A stretch of DNA of 18,405 nt from Candidatus Nitrosymbiomonas sp. Its GTDB lineage: Bacteria > Sysuimicrobiota > Sysuimicrobiia > Sysuimicrobiales > Humicultoraceae. The translations under genes were made by a program, and so were the position numbers. The notes beneath the pieces were generated by a model that saw only the letters and a program-made list of their open reading frames with translations, did no database searches and was not told the DNA's origin. The first letter of the stretch is position 1; every line of letters begins with the position of its first letter. Below are positions 1-8,575 of this stretch, piece after piece. The stretch lies in NCBI GenBank assembly GCA_020724185.1, contig DYHL01000013.1, positions 1 through 18,405 of the forward strand, read 5' to 3'.

Positions 1-380
1 ACCACGGCCATCTTCACCCATCGCTGCAGCGACGCCACTACGTCGTGGGAAGTCATCGTCCGGCCGTTGTGGAAGCGCACGCCCGACCGCAGCGTGATCG
101 TGTACTCCTTTCCACCGTCACCCACCTTGTAGCCTTCTGCCAGCATTGGGACGATCTGGAAGTTGCGGTCGTAGGTGAACAGCGGCTCGAACACGTGCCA
201 GGCGACGATCTCCGTCAGGTAGGCCGTGGTGGAATGGATGTCCAGCGCCGGCGGATCCGCGCTGATGGCCACGGTCAGCGTCCCGCCGCGCTGCGGGGCC
301 GGGGGCTGAGCCCAGCCGCTTGCGACGGTCCCGAGCAACCCGGCGAGTGTCAGAGCAAGAACCACTCGCATGCCTCTCAT
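1..380 (-). CDS. ABC transporter substrate-binding protein, family 5 (partial, 3' end outside window)
   Basis: This is the N-terminal part, about 126 residues, of a solute-binding protein of the dipeptide/oligopeptide/nickel (SBP_bac_5) family; the gene continues past the left edge. The start at 380 follows an AGAGGAGG ribosome binding site 7-8 bases upstream. Residues 1-24 form a Sec signal peptide (MRGMRVVLALTLAGLLGTVA, then SGWAQ), with no lipobox cysteine. The mature part begins QRGGTLTVAISADPPALD, the usual family opening. It continues with a W-H-V-F-E-P-L-F motif and LRSGVRFHNGRTMTSHDVV, matching the conserved 'LRxGVKFHDG...ADDV' block. The protein is expected to be periplasmic and to deliver a peptide-like ligand to a membrane permease. 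It is transcribed divergently from the SBP gene at 580. Family assignment is secure; the ligand is unknown. Confidence 0.93.
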   Translation of the reverse strand, partial: MRGMRVVLALTLAGLLGTVASGWAQPPAPQRGGTLTVAISADPPALDIHSTTAYLTEIVAWHVFEPLFTYDRNFQIVPMLAEGYKVGDGGKEYTITLRSGVRFHNGRTMTSHDVVASLQRWVKMAV

Positions 381-512
381 GCTTCAACCTCCTCTGTCCC
401 CTCGGCGACCTCAACGCCCGCGGCGCCTCGGGGTCAACATTGAGGTTCGGGCCGGCGCTCTGAGCCTCCTTCCGCTGGCGGAGCGCGGGCCCGCAGGAGA
501 GCGGCGCCCGGC

Positions 513-541
513 GCCGAACAATAGCCGAACAACGTGACGTT
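513..541. promoter_or_regulatory. Candidate operator: tandem 9-bp repeat plus dyad in a divergent intergenic region
   Basis: The 199-bp gap between two divergent SBP genes holds GCCGAACAA twice (513-521 and 524-532), offset by 11 bp, about one helical turn. The second copy runs into an 11-bp dyad AACGT-G-ACGTT (531-541). The start codon at 580 lies 38 bp downstream. Same-face repeats plus a dyad at this place suggest a transcription-factor site, but I see no convincing -10/-35 pair. The rest of the gap (about 470-515) is GC-rich short palindromes such as GCGGGCCCGC (485-494). Confidence 0.3.
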
Positions 542-579
542 CAAACGCATCAGCACGAGTCAGCAAGGGAGGGTCGGGT

Positions 580-2226
580 ATGAGCCGCGAACGCGATCTT
601 GATCAGGTGCTGCGCGAGCTGAGTCCCTCGACGCGGCGGGAGTTCCTCAAACGGGCAGCCGCGATGGGCATAACCGCGGCCGCCGCCCAGGCGATGATCA
701 TCAAGAACCCCACCATCGTGACCGCGGGGCCCAGCGCGAAGCGGGGGGGCACGATCCGCATCCTGAGCCATCAGGAGGTGGCCAGCCTGAGCCCCGACGA
801 CATTGGTCCCACGATGCAGTGGAACATGATCACGCAGATCCACAACGCGCTGGTCGAGGTCAACGATAACTTCGTGATTGAGCGCGTTCTTGCCTCGAAC
901 TACCTGGCCTCGAAGGACGGCCTACTGTACACCTTCACCCTGCGCCAGGGCGTGAAGTTCCATGACGGAAGTGACTTCACCGCCGCCGACGTGAAGTACA
1001 CGTTCGAGTACCACATGAACCCGGACAACGCGACGATCCAGGGCGTCCTGTTCAAAGCCGTGGACAAGGTGGAGACCCCCGACAAGTACACGGTCGTGGT
1101 CAAGATGAAGGAGCCCAACGCCGCCTTCCTGCGGCAGGCAGCAACGGTCTTCATCGTGCCGGCCCGCTATCACGGCCGCATCGGTGAGAAGGCCTATAAG
1201 GCGGCGCCTATCGGAACCGGTCCGTTCAAGCTGAAGGAGTGGAGACCGGCGGAGTTTACCGTCGTCGAGGCGTTCGACCAGCATTTCCGGGGCAGGCCCA
1301 ACGCCGATTTCTTCAGGCAGGACGTCGTGCCCGACCCGTCGGTGCGCGCGATCGCGCTGCGGACCGGGACCTCCGACTCGTCCGCCTGGCCCCTGCTGTC
1401 AGAGGACAACCTGCGCTTCGAGGCTGAGCCGGGCTACACCGTGTTCCGCACATCGAGCCTGGCGGTCAACCACTTCCCGCTCAACAACGATCACCCGATA
1501 CTCTCGGACAAGCGCGTGCGGCAGGCGATGATGCACGCGATTGACCGCCAGCGCATGATTGACGACGTCTTCCGCGGCACCGCAGTGATCGCGCACTCCA
1601 TCTTCCCCCCGGCGCTGCAGTACTGGTACGAGAAGGGCGTCAAGCAGTATCCCTACAGCCCCGACCGCGCCAGGGCGTTGCTGGAGGAGGCAGGCTGGCG
1701 AATGGGGCCGGGCGGGGTGCGCGTGAAGGACGGGACGAGGCTCTCGTTCACCTGCGCGGTGATCACCGGCGACCGGGCGCGACGGCCGCAGGCCGAGATC
1801 GCCCAGCAGGACCTGGCGGGTGTTGGGATCGAGATGCGTATCGTGGAGCGGCCCGTCGCCACCATCCTTTCCCAGCTTCCCAAGGGCGAGCTGGACGCCT
1901 CGCTCTTCAACTGGACCTACAACGCCGGAGGAGGCGAACCCGACCCGTCGGCCACCCTGCGCGTAGGCGCGGCACGCAACTTCTCGCGGTTCAAGAACCA
2001 GCGGGTCGAGGAGTTGCTGCCCGCCGGGCTGCGTGAGGTAGACCCCGCCAAGCGCAAGAAGATCTACAGCGAGGTCCAGAAGATCGTCGCCGAAGAGGTG
2101 CCGTTCCTCCACATTATGTACTGGGACTGGTTCATCATCTTCGGCAGGCGGATCAAGGGGCTGCCCACCTCGACGCAGTCCGGATCCACCCTCATCCGCG
2201 ACGCCTACAAGTGGTGGATCGAGTAG
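580..2226 (+). CDS. ABC transporter substrate-binding protein, family 5, Tat-type signal
   Basis: This 548-residue solute-binding protein belongs to the dipeptide/oligopeptide family (SBP_bac_5). Residues 18-24 (TRREFLK) match the twin-arginine consensus, followed by an Ala-rich hydrophobic stretch, so Tat export of a folded protein is likely. The family opening KRGGTIRILSHQEVASLSPDD comes next, then LRQGVKFHDGSDFTAADVKYTFEYH near residues 121-145, the signature block. Later conserved segments include IGTGPFKLKEW and DKRVRQAMMHAIDRQRMIDDVF. Length is normal for the family. The start is set by AAGGGAGGG ending 7 bases before ATG. It is the first gene of an operon with two permeases (2321, 3252). 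A GC hairpin follows at 2256-2291, possibly setting a higher level of the binding protein than of the permeases. Ligand unknown: peptide, amine or opine-like compounds are all possible. Confidence 0.95.
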   Translation: MSRERDLDQVLRELSPSTRREFLKRAAAMGITAAAAQAMIIKNPTIVTAGPSAKRGGTIRILSHQEVASLSPDDIGPTMQWNMITQIHNALVEVNDNFVIERVLASNYLASKDGLLYTFTLRQGVKFHDGSDFTAADVKYTFEYHMNPDNATIQGVLFKAVDKVETPDKYTVVVKMKEPNAAFLRQAATVFIVPARYHGRIGEKAYKAAPIGTGPFKLKEWRPAEFTVVEAFDQHFRGRPNADFFRQDVVPDPSVRAIALRTGTSDSSAWPLLSEDNLRFEAEPGYTVFRTSSLAVNHFPLNNDHPILSDKRVRQAMMHAIDRQRMIDDVFRGTAVIAHSIFPPALQYWYEKGVKQYPYSPDRARALLEEAGWRMGPGGVRVKDGTRLSFTCAVITGDRARRPQAEIAQQDLAGVGIEMRIVERPVATILSQLPKGELDASLFNWTYNAGGGEPDPSATLRVGAARNFSRFKNQRVEELLPAGLREVDPAKRKKIYSEVQKIVAEEVPFLHIMYWDWFIIFGRRIKGLPTSTQSGSTLIRDAYKWWIE

Positions 2227-2255
2227 CCAGGGCAGTGTTCAGTCCTCAACTCACT

Positions 2256-2291
2256 CCCGGGGGGTACGGCGGAAGGCGCCGGCCCCCCGGG
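2256..2291 (+). promoter_or_regulatory. Intercistronic GC hairpin between SBP and first permease gene (operon A)
   Basis: CCCGGGGGG (2256-2264) pairs perfectly with CCCCCCGGG (2283-2291) around an 18-nt loop. It lies in the 94-bp gap between the binding-protein stop and the permease start. No T-run follows, so it is not a canonical intrinsic terminator. A partial-termination or 3'-end-protecting mRNA structure is the likely role, by analogy with the malE-malF spacer. Operon B has a similar element in the same place. Confidence 0.55.
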
Positions 2292-2320
2292 CCTCACGTC
2301 TGGACCGCAGGGCGCGCTGA

Positions 2321-3247
2321 ATGTTAAGATACCTGGCTTCGCGCCTGATGCAGGGCGCCGTCGTCATCCTCCTGGTCAGCATCGGGACGTTCTCGATGAT
2401 GCACTTCATCCCCGGGGATCCCGTGGACCTGATGGTGGGCGAGGCCCAGGTCACCCAGGAACAGCTCGACATGATCCGCCGGAAGTGGGGCTTAGACCGG
2501 CCCGTCCACGAGCAGTACCTCGCGTGGGCGTCGAACATGGCGCGCGGTGACTTCGGTCAATCGGTGATACGCACGGGCGTCCCGGTGCGCACCATGATCG
2601 GCGAGGCCGCCGTCGTTACCGCCAAGCTCAACCTGTTGGCGTTCTTCATCTCGATAGCGATCGCGCTGCCGATGGGCATCGCAGCGGCCGTGCGACGCTA
2701 CTCCGGGTTTGATTACGCGATCATGGTTTCTTCAACGCTCGGCCTCGCCCTGCCGAACTTCTGGATAGGCCTGATGCTCATCGTCCTGTTCTCGCTGCTG
2801 CTTGGGTGGCTGCCCCCGTTCGGGCTGCCGTCGTGGAAGGGCTACATCATGCCCGTGGCGGTGATCGTGGCGAACCAGACCGCCCTTCTGGCGCGAATGA
2901 TGCGCGCCTCAACCATCGAGGGCATGGGCGAGGACTATGTCCGCACCGCGCGCGCCAAGGGGCTCGTGGAAAGGGTCGTGGTCTCGCGGCACGTGGTGCG
3001 CAACGCCCTGCTCCCGGTCGTCACCGTGATCGGCTACCGCATCTCCTTCCTGCTGAGCGGCACGATCGTGATAGAGAACGTATTCGCCCTCCCGGGACTC
3101 GGTCAGTTGTTCATCGAGTCTGTCAACCGCGTGGACTACCAGGTCGTTCAGGCGATCGTGTTGCTGCTCAGCGTGCTCGTGGTGCTGGGGAATCTGATCA
3201 CCGACATGTTCTACGGCTACATTGACCCGCGAATACGCATCGGGTGA
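2321..3247 (+). CDS. Peptide-type ABC transporter permease, DppB/OppB-like
   Basis: This 308-residue inner-membrane permease is one half of the channel of a peptide-type ABC importer. It starts with a hydrophobic helix (residues 9-30) ending in HFIPGDP, the usual DppB/OppB N-terminal feature. The periplasmic segment carries GDFGQS. Further membrane segments lie at about 100-122, 133-160, 175-192, 230-255 and 275-298. The EAA-type loop that contacts the ATPase is EDYVRTARAKGL (204-215), followed by RHVVRNALLPVVT. The C-terminus DPRIRIG is typical. No strong ribosome binding site precedes the ATG. It sits 94 bp after the binding-protein gene, past a hairpin, and 4 bp before the DppC-like gene. 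The ATPase partner is not encoded in the window. Confidence 0.95.
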   Translation: MLRYLASRLMQGAVVILLVSIGTFSMMHFIPGDPVDLMVGEAQVTQEQLDMIRRKWGLDRPVHEQYLAWASNMARGDFGQSVIRTGVPVRTMIGEAAVVTAKLNLLAFFISIAIALPMGIAAAVRRYSGFDYAIMVSSTLGLALPNFWIGLMLIVLFSLLLGWLPPFGLPSWKGYIMPVAVIVANQTALLARMMRASTIEGMGEDYVRTARAKGLVERVVVSRHVVRNALLPVVTVIGYRISFLLSGTIVIENVFALPGLGQLFIESVNRVDYQVVQAIVLLLSVLVVLGNLITDMFYGYIDPRIRIG

Positions 3248-3251
3248 TCGG

Positions 3252-4145
3252 ATGAGCCAGCCGGCGACCGTGATTCCAGCGCCCTATCGGAGGTCCGAGT
3301 TCACCCGCGCCTGGCGCCGGTTCAGGCGCTACCGTCCGGGGCTGTTTGGGCTCTGCTTCATCCTGGCGCTCGTGGTAATGGCGGCGATCCCGGACCTGCT
3401 CTCACCGCACTCCCACACGCAGATCTTCCGTGGGATGCGGGGCGCGCCGCCCTCGTGGTCGCACCCACTGGGGTTCGACCACATCGGACGCGACATGCTT
3501 AGCCGAACGATCTGGGGCTCGCGCGTCGCCCTCATCGTCGGGTTGCTGGCAACCGGGATCTCGGTGGCCGTAGGCGTGACAATCGGCGCCGCGTCCGGCT
3601 ACCTCGGCGGGAGGGCGGACGCCACGCTGTCGCGCCTCGTGGATACGCTCATGGCCTTCCCGGTCCTGGTCCTGCTCATCACCCTCTCGGCCGTTCTAGG
3701 ACCGAGCCTGGTGACGGTCGTGGTGATCATCGGGGTCACCGGCTGGGCTCAGTATGCCCGTGTGGTGCGCGCCGAAGTGCTGAGCCTGCGCGAGCGCGAG
3801 TTCTCCCTGGCGGCGCGCGCGGCAGGCGCCGGCGATGCCCGGATAATCTTCCGGCACATCCTGCCCAATGTTATGGGACCGGTGATCGTGCTGGCCAGCC
3901 TGGGCATCGGCGGCATCATAATCTTGGAGTCCGCGCTCTCGTTCCTGGGGTTGGGCGTGCAGCCGCCGACCGCCTCGTGGGGAGGCATGCTCTCCGACGG
4001 CAGGGGATTCATCCTCATCTACCCGCAGATCGCCATCGCGCCGGGGGTGATGATCTCCCTGACGGTGCTGGCCTTCAACCTGATGGGCGACGGGCTACGC
4101 GACGCCCTGGACCCCCGTCAGCACGACGCCTCGTTGGACCGGTAG
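3252..4145 (+). CDS. Peptide-type ABC transporter permease, DppC/OppC-like
   Basis: This 297-residue permease is the second half of the channel of operon A. The start at 3252 is preferred because it lies 4 bp after the previous stop; the upstream in-frame start at 3222 would overlap that gene and add ten non-typical residues. A basic N-terminus (WRRFRRYRPG) precedes the first helix (31-50). HPLGFDHIGRDMLSR is the family's 'LGTDxxGRDxxSR' block. The EAA loop is EFSLAARAAGAGDARII (183-199). The signature ESALSFLGLGVQPPTASWGGML (226-247) is nearly consensus. The last 28 bp overlap the 3' end of the convergent M81 gene. No ATPase gene follows in this operon. Confidence 0.95.
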   Translation: MSQPATVIPAPYRRSEFTRAWRRFRRYRPGLFGLCFILALVVMAAIPDLLSPHSHTQIFRGMRGAPPSWSHPLGFDHIGRDMLSRTIWGSRVALIVGLLATGISVAVGVTIGAASGYLGGRADATLSRLVDTLMAFPVLVLLITLSAVLGPSLVTVVVIIGVTGWAQYARVVRAEVLSLREREFSLAARAAGAGDARIIFRHILPNVMGPVIVLASLGIGGIIILESALSFLGLGVQPPTASWGGMLSDGRGFILIYPQIAIAPGVMISLTVLAFNLMGDGLRDALDPRQHDASLDR

Positions 4146-5611
4146 ACCGCGTCCTGGTCGAGAGGATAGATCGGCCGCCGCACGTGTTGGAACGTGAAGT
4201 GGGCGAGGTTGGATGAGCACAGCCCGGGCGGGTCTGTGGTGATTATGCGCGCTGCCAGCGGCTCGTATCCTGCCCGGAAGTGCACGCTGGACTTCAGGCC
4301 TACGATCCGGCAGCTCCGCACGTCAATCCCGTGGAGAAGGAACGGCCCGGGATCGAGCACCTGACCGCGCCGGCTGGAGACGATGACGTCCAGGCCGCCG
4401 CAGGTAAGACGAGCCGTCTTACCGTAGTCCGCCTGCACGCCGCGCCCCAGCGCGGTTAGCGTGAACTTACCGTCGGCCAAACTCTTCACGTAGACCTCCA
4501 GGTCGAGCGGGTCGCCGTGCATCCGGTCGTGCCTGCCGCCCAGGCGCACCTGCAGCGTGGCGCCGACACCGGCCTGGTGCGCGGCCTCGGCGACCTGTGG
4601 ATCGTAGAGCATCCCAAACGCGCTGTCGGTGAGGCCGGCATCCAGCATGGCGCGAAGCAGGTGTGTGCCGTCTCCCGGCGCCCCGCCGCCAGGGTTGTCG
4701 CTGGTCTCGTTGATCACCACCGGCGTGCGGTCCGCGGCTGCCGCCACTGCCTCGGCCACCGCCGCATCCGGCAGCGGGTAGCGCCGCACGAACTCCTCCC
4801 GGCGGGCCCAGACTTCCTTCGCGACCGACCGCGCCGCCCGGCGGGCCAGCGCCGGATCGTGCTCAGCCACGGCCACCACGGTGACGCCGGCTTCCGGGAT
4901 GTCGCTGTAGGGAAAGCCGTGCATGAGCGCGCAGGCGATCATCCCGGGCTCCGTCTCCCAACGGTGGCACAGCGCATTGATGGACCGCACGGGCTCCAGA
5001 CCCGCCGGCGCAGGGACGGCCAGCAGCGGCAGCGCCTCGACGGCAGTGGCAGGATGGATCTCTCCGCGCAGGACCCGGACCAGAAACCCCACTGCCTCCT
5101 GCCCGCGCTCGTACATGTCCGTGTGGGGGTACTCGTGCACGCTGAACAGGCCCGTGGCCAACGCCGCCATCCTGGGCGTGGCGTTGCCGTGGAGATCCAG
5201 GGTGACCGCTATGGGCATCCCCGGCCCCACGACCTCGCGGACCGCGGCCAGGACCGCGCTCTCCACGTCGGAGATCCCATGGGCCACGGCGGCGCCGTGC
5301 AGGGCGAGGCAGATGCCGTCCAGCGGCATCGCCTGCCGGATTCCGTCCAGCAACTCGCCGAGCATGGCTTCGTAGGCCTCGCGGGTGATGATGCCCCAGG
5401 GCTGGGTGCTGGCCGCAATAGTCGGGATCAGCGTGACGCCCAGCCGTTCTGCCGCTTCCTGCATCCCGCCCAGGTAGGTACGGGTGTCATGGAAGCGCTG
5501 CGTGATCTCCTCGCCGCGGGCCCACACGCTATCCTGGAACATCTCTAGAGTCGTGGGCGGGCAGAAGGTGTTGGTCTCGTGGCTGATCTCTCCGACGGCT
5601 ATGCGATACAC
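4118..5611 (-). CDS. M81 family metallopeptidase (MlrC/microcystinase C-like)
   Basis: This 497-residue protein is of the MlrC family (DUF1485 N-domain plus MlrC C-domain), zinc hydrolases acting on small peptides or peptide-like amides. The start is taken as GTG at 5611, because GAGGAGGT lies just upstream and the family N-terminus (here MYRIAVGEISHETNTF) then begins the protein; an ATG at 5644 has no ribosome binding site. HETNTF (residues 11-16) and LALHGAA (102-108) are hallmarks. Likely zinc ligands are D139 and H141 in TLDLHGN, and H159 or H163 in HEYPHTDMYERG. INETSDNPGGGAPGDGTHLL in the C-domain is also conserved in the family. It lies 45 bp after the M24 gene, probably in one transcript, and converges on the operon A permease gene with a 28-bp tail overlap. 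Substrate unknown; microcystin itself is unlikely. Confidence 0.9.
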   Translation of the reverse strand: MYRIAVGEISHETNTFCPPTTLEMFQDSVWARGEEITQRFHDTRTYLGGMQEAAERLGVTLIPTIAASTQPWGIITREAYEAMLGELLDGIRQAMPLDGICLALHGAAVAHGISDVESAVLAAVREVVGPGMPIAVTLDLHGNATPRMAALATGLFSVHEYPHTDMYERGQEAVGFLVRVLRGEIHPATAVEALPLLAVPAPAGLEPVRSINALCHRWETEPGMIACALMHGFPYSDIPEAGVTVVAVAEHDPALARRAARSVAKEVWARREEFVRRYPLPDAAVAEAVAAAADRTPVVINETSDNPGGGAPGDGTHLLRAMLDAGLTDSAFGMLYDPQVAEAAHQAGVGATLQVRLGGRHDRMHGDPLDLEVYVKSLADGKFTLTALGRGVQADYGKTARLTCGGLDVIVSSRRGQVLDPGPFLLHGIDVRSCRIVGLKSSVHFRAGYEPLAARIITTDPPGLCSSNLAHFTFQHVRRPIYPLDQDAVYRSNEASC

Positions 5612-5656
5612 GCGCAGACCTCCTCGGTAGGGCGTCCGGGTCATCCGGCGATTGGG

Positions 5657-6847
5657 TCATCCTGCGATTGTGAGCGACTCCAGGTCCCGCGGGCAGTATG
5701 TCAGCATCTCGAACCCGCTCTCCGTAACCACCAGGGTGTCGGAGTGGCGGAAGCCGGCGAACTCCGGGACGTAGATCCCTGGCTCGACTGTGAAGACCAT
5801 GCCCGGCAGCATCTCGGTGGCGTCGCCAATGTCGAAGAAGGGCGCCTCGTGGATGCCGATCCCCATCGCATGGCCGACGTGGTGGCGCCAGTACGGCATC
5901 AGGTCGTGCTTCTCAAAGAACGCGCGCACCGCCCGGTCCACCTCGCCGCACGGCCGGCCGGGCCGGATCGCCTCGAACGCGGTGTCCTGAGCGCCCAGCA
6001 TAAGCGAGAAGAACTTCCGGTGCTCGTCGGTCACCGGCGCGACGACCATGGCGCGCTCCAGCTCGCTGTAGTAGCCGCCTACGGCCGCCGACGCGCCGGT
6101 CACCAGCACGTCCCCTGCCTGGATGCGCGCGTTGGTGGTCATGGCATGGGCGATCGCCGACTGCTTCCCAACCTGTCCGCGGTACCCGGCGCGCGCCCCG
6201 GGGAACGTCCAGCTCAACGGCCGGTACTGTGGGCCCAGCGCCCTGACCATCGCGACCGTGGCATCGTACGAGGCGCGATGACTGACCTCGCTCTCGATCA
6301 CCCCGGGCCGCGTGTACTCCTGCAGCAGGGCGTGGGCCAGGTTTCCCCAGCGCGCGCTCTCGCGGATCAGGGCCAGCTCTTCCTCGGACTTCACCATGAT
6401 CATCTCTTCTACGAGATCCCGCATGAGGCGCACCGACGCGTCGGGCAGGACCTCGCTGAGCCGTGGGCCACGGTAGCCCATGATACCCGGATAACCATCG
6501 CCGTCCGCTCCCAATTGCGCCCGCTCCAGCCCCAGGCTGCCCAGCAGCTCAGCCAGATGCAACATCGGATGGGTCTCGGCCGGGTACTCCGGGTAGGTTA
6601 CCACCCGATCCACAACGGCGTGCGCGACCGCGTGATCTTCCTCGAGGCGGGGAACGAAGAGAACCATGGAGTCGCCGGCCACGATCAGCGCGATCGGCCG
6701 CTCCGTGGCTATGAAGACAAACCCGGTCAGGTAGAAGATCTGGGCGGGGCTGAACAGGACCAGGGCGTCCTGCCCTCGCCGCCGGGCCTCGGCGCGAGCG
6801 AGTGCGGTGCGGCGCAGGTGTTCCTCGCGGCTAATGAACAGTCGCAT
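5657..6847 (-). CDS. M24-fold hydrolase, creatinase/Xaa-Pro peptidase-like, non-canonical metal site
   Basis: This 396-residue 'pita-bread' protein has a creatinase-type N-domain (about 1-145) and an M24 catalytic domain (about 150-396). The start follows GAGGAGGG with 6 bases spacing. Two histidine motifs (HHVGHAMGIGIHE, H325 and H333) and VEPG (E355) are present. By eye against PepP, however, the first Asp ligand is Gly251, the second is Glu262 (GGYYSELER), and the last Glu is Ser369 (FRHSD). The GYYxxLER pattern and the upstream H234 resemble metal-independent creatinase, where the equivalent Tyr, Glu and His are catalytic. It may therefore be an amidinohydrolase or amide hydrolase rather than a proline peptidase, or a metal enzyme with altered ligands. 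It heads a two-gene operon with the M81 gene and is divergent from operon B. Confidence 0.9.
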   Translation of the reverse strand: MRLFISREEHLRRTALARAEARRRGQDALVLFSPAQIFYLTGFVFIATERPIALIVAGDSMVLFVPRLEEDHAVAHAVVDRVVTYPEYPAETHPMLHLAELLGSLGLERAQLGADGDGYPGIMGYRGPRLSEVLPDASVRLMRDLVEEMIMVKSEEELALIRESARWGNLAHALLQEYTRPGVIESEVSHRASYDATVAMVRALGPQYRPLSWTFPGARAGYRGQVGKQSAIAHAMTTNARIQAGDVLVTGASAAVGGYYSELERAMVVAPVTDEHRKFFSLMLGAQDTAFEAIRPGRPCGEVDRAVRAFFEKHDLMPYWRHHVGHAMGIGIHEAPFFDIGDATEMLPGMVFTVEPGIYVPEFAGFRHSDTLVVTESGFEMLTYCPRDLESLTIAG

Positions 6848-6934
6848 GGCATCCCTCCTCTATATGCGGCTGCAGGGTGATTGGTTCGGGCAGCGCGCGC
6901 GGGATTCCTGGGAGGCGCGCTGGGCCAGGGCCTC

Positions 6935-6943
6935 TGCTATAAT
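6935..6943 (+). promoter_or_regulatory. Extended -10 promoter for operon B
   Basis: TGCTATAAT is a consensus extended -10 element (TGn plus TATAAT at 6938-6943), in a GC-rich 171-bp divergent gap. No -35 match is seen at the usual spacing, which extended -10 promoters tolerate. Transcription would begin near 6950, giving a leader of about 70 nt before the binding-protein start at 7019. It is the only consensus -10 I found in this gap. Confidence 0.55.
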
Positions 6944-7018
6944 CCTGGCAAGCAAAGGAACGGAACCCGAGCCACACCGTACAGGCAGGCGAGTCATGCT
7001 TCGGAAGGGGGATACGGT

Positions 7019-8539
7019 ATGCGTGGGACCGCCCTGGCTCTATTGATCGCACTGCTCCTCGGCCTGGTGGGTAATGCACCGGCGCCTACCGCGGCACAGG
7101 ATCGTCCCCTGGTGGTTGCGCTGGGCGCGGAGCCCCGCAGCCTGATGGCTATGCGCATCGTGGACTGGACGACCAACGTCCAGCAGATGAACATCTACGA
7201 CCGGCTCTATTACTGGGATGGCTTTCCGCCCCGCATCAAGCCCTCGCTGGCCGCGGAGCTTCCTCAGACTCCGGACGACCTCACGTGGATCATCAAGCTC
7301 CGGCCGGGAGTCAAGTTCCACAACGGGGAGCCGTTCGGGGCAGAGGCCGTGAAGTTCACGTTTGAATGGCTGCTCGATCCCAGGAACGAGTCCCACTACC
7401 GGCCCCGCTTCGCGTTCATCGAGTCAATGGAGGTCCTCGACCCGCTGACGCTGCGCATCCGCACGAAGGAGCCGGCGCCGATCATGCGCTACTGGCTGGT
7501 GGACTTCACGGTTATGGCGCCCGGGTACGTACGCTCGGTGGGCAATGTCGAGGCGTCCCGGAACCCCATCGGTGCCGGGCCCTACAAGTTCGTGCGATGG
7601 GACCGTGACGAACGGCTCGTGCTGGAGGCCAACCCCGGGTACTGGAACAAGCCGCCTGCGATCAAGCGGGTAGAGTTCCGGTTTATCCCTGACTTCAGCG
7701 CCCGCTTGGCTTCCCTGCTGGCCGGTGAGGCCGACATCGTCAAGGACGTACCGCCCGTCGCGGTGGATCAGGTCACCCGCAGCGGCCTGGCAGAGGTCAG
7801 GGGCGTGGCGTCGTCGCGCATCAACTACCTTGCCCTGGTGAACTTCAAGCCCGGCCCGCTGCAGGACCGCCGCGTGCGCCAGGCGTTGAACTACGCGGTG
7901 AACGTGGACGAGATCGTCACCAACCTCTTCAAAGGAAGGGCCACGCGCATTCCCGGAGCGCTCTCGTCCATCAACGAGAACGTGAACCCCAACCTCAAGC
8001 CCTATCCGTTCGACCCCGAGCGGGCAGTCCGGCTCATCAAGGAGGCCGGCTACGACCCGACCAAGCTGGAGTTCACACTGGACTCGCCGTCCGGGCGCTA
8101 CCCGCTGGACAAGGAGGCCTCCGAGGCGATCGCCTCATACCTGGGCCGCATCGGTATCAGGGTCAGGGTCGTGGTGAACGAGTGGGGCACCCACCTCGAC
8201 AAGATAATCAACCGGCGCACCGGCGAGATGTTCTACCTGGGATGGGGACCGGCGCTGGAGGCCCAGGGCACGATCGCCGAGCTGTTCCGCCCTGAGCGGA
8301 CGTACAGCGGATTCGGGACGCCGAACCTGACGCTGGAGATCAACAAGGCCATCCCGATCGTGGACCTCAAGAAGCGTCAGGCGGCCTGGCACCTCATCCA
8401 GGTGATGCTCTACACCGAGGCGCCCTGGATCTTCCTGTGGCAACAACACGACCTCTATGGAGTGAACAAGCGCGTGAAGTGGGAGCCCCACCCCGCGGAG
8501 AAGATATTCCTGCACGACGCGGAGTGGGTGCGGCGGTAG
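7019..8539 (+). CDS. ABC transporter substrate-binding protein, family 5, Sec signal
   Basis: This 506-residue family-5 solute-binding protein is the first gene of operon B. The start at 7019 is chosen over an upstream in-frame TTG (6881) because GGAAGGGG precedes it at good spacing and a clean Sec signal peptide follows: MRGTALALLIALLLGLVGNA, cleavage probably after PTAAQ, no lipobox Cys. Conserved blocks are LRPGVKFHNGEPFGAEAVKFTFEW (about residues 93-116), NPIGAGPYKFVRWDRDERL, and DRRVRQALNYAVNVDEIVTNLFKGRATRI. The protein is expected to be periplasmic. An extended -10 promoter lies 75 bp upstream and a strong hairpin follows the stop. The ligand is unknown. The M24 gene at the end of the same operon suggests it is hydrolysed in the cytoplasm. 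Confidence 0.95.
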   Translation: MRGTALALLIALLLGLVGNAPAPTAAQDRPLVVALGAEPRSLMAMRIVDWTTNVQQMNIYDRLYYWDGFPPRIKPSLAAELPQTPDDLTWIIKLRPGVKFHNGEPFGAEAVKFTFEWLLDPRNESHYRPRFAFIESMEVLDPLTLRIRTKEPAPIMRYWLVDFTVMAPGYVRSVGNVEASRNPIGAGPYKFVRWDRDERLVLEANPGYWNKPPAIKRVEFRFIPDFSARLASLLAGEADIVKDVPPVAVDQVTRSGLAEVRGVASSRINYLALVNFKPGPLQDRRVRQALNYAVNVDEIVTNLFKGRATRIPGALSSINENVNPNLKPYPFDPERAVRLIKEAGYDPTKLEFTLDSPSGRYPLDKEASEAIASYLGRIGIRVRVVVNEWGTHLDKIINRRTGEMFYLGWGPALEAQGTIAELFRPERTYSGFGTPNLTLEINKAIPIVDLKKRQAAWHLIQVMLYTEAPWIFLWQQHDLYGVNKRVKWEPHPAEKIFLHDAEWVRR

Positions 8540-8575
8540 GCCCGTAGTTCCGGCGCCCCCGCGAGTAGGGAGATA

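Noticed and set aside
4517..6880. Long plus-strand open frames (343 and 433 codons) opposite the M81 and M24 genes
   Set aside because: They are antisense shadows of GC-rich coding DNA, with low-complexity Arg/Gly/His-rich translations and no family motifs. The minus-strand genes have clear motifs and ribosome binding sites.
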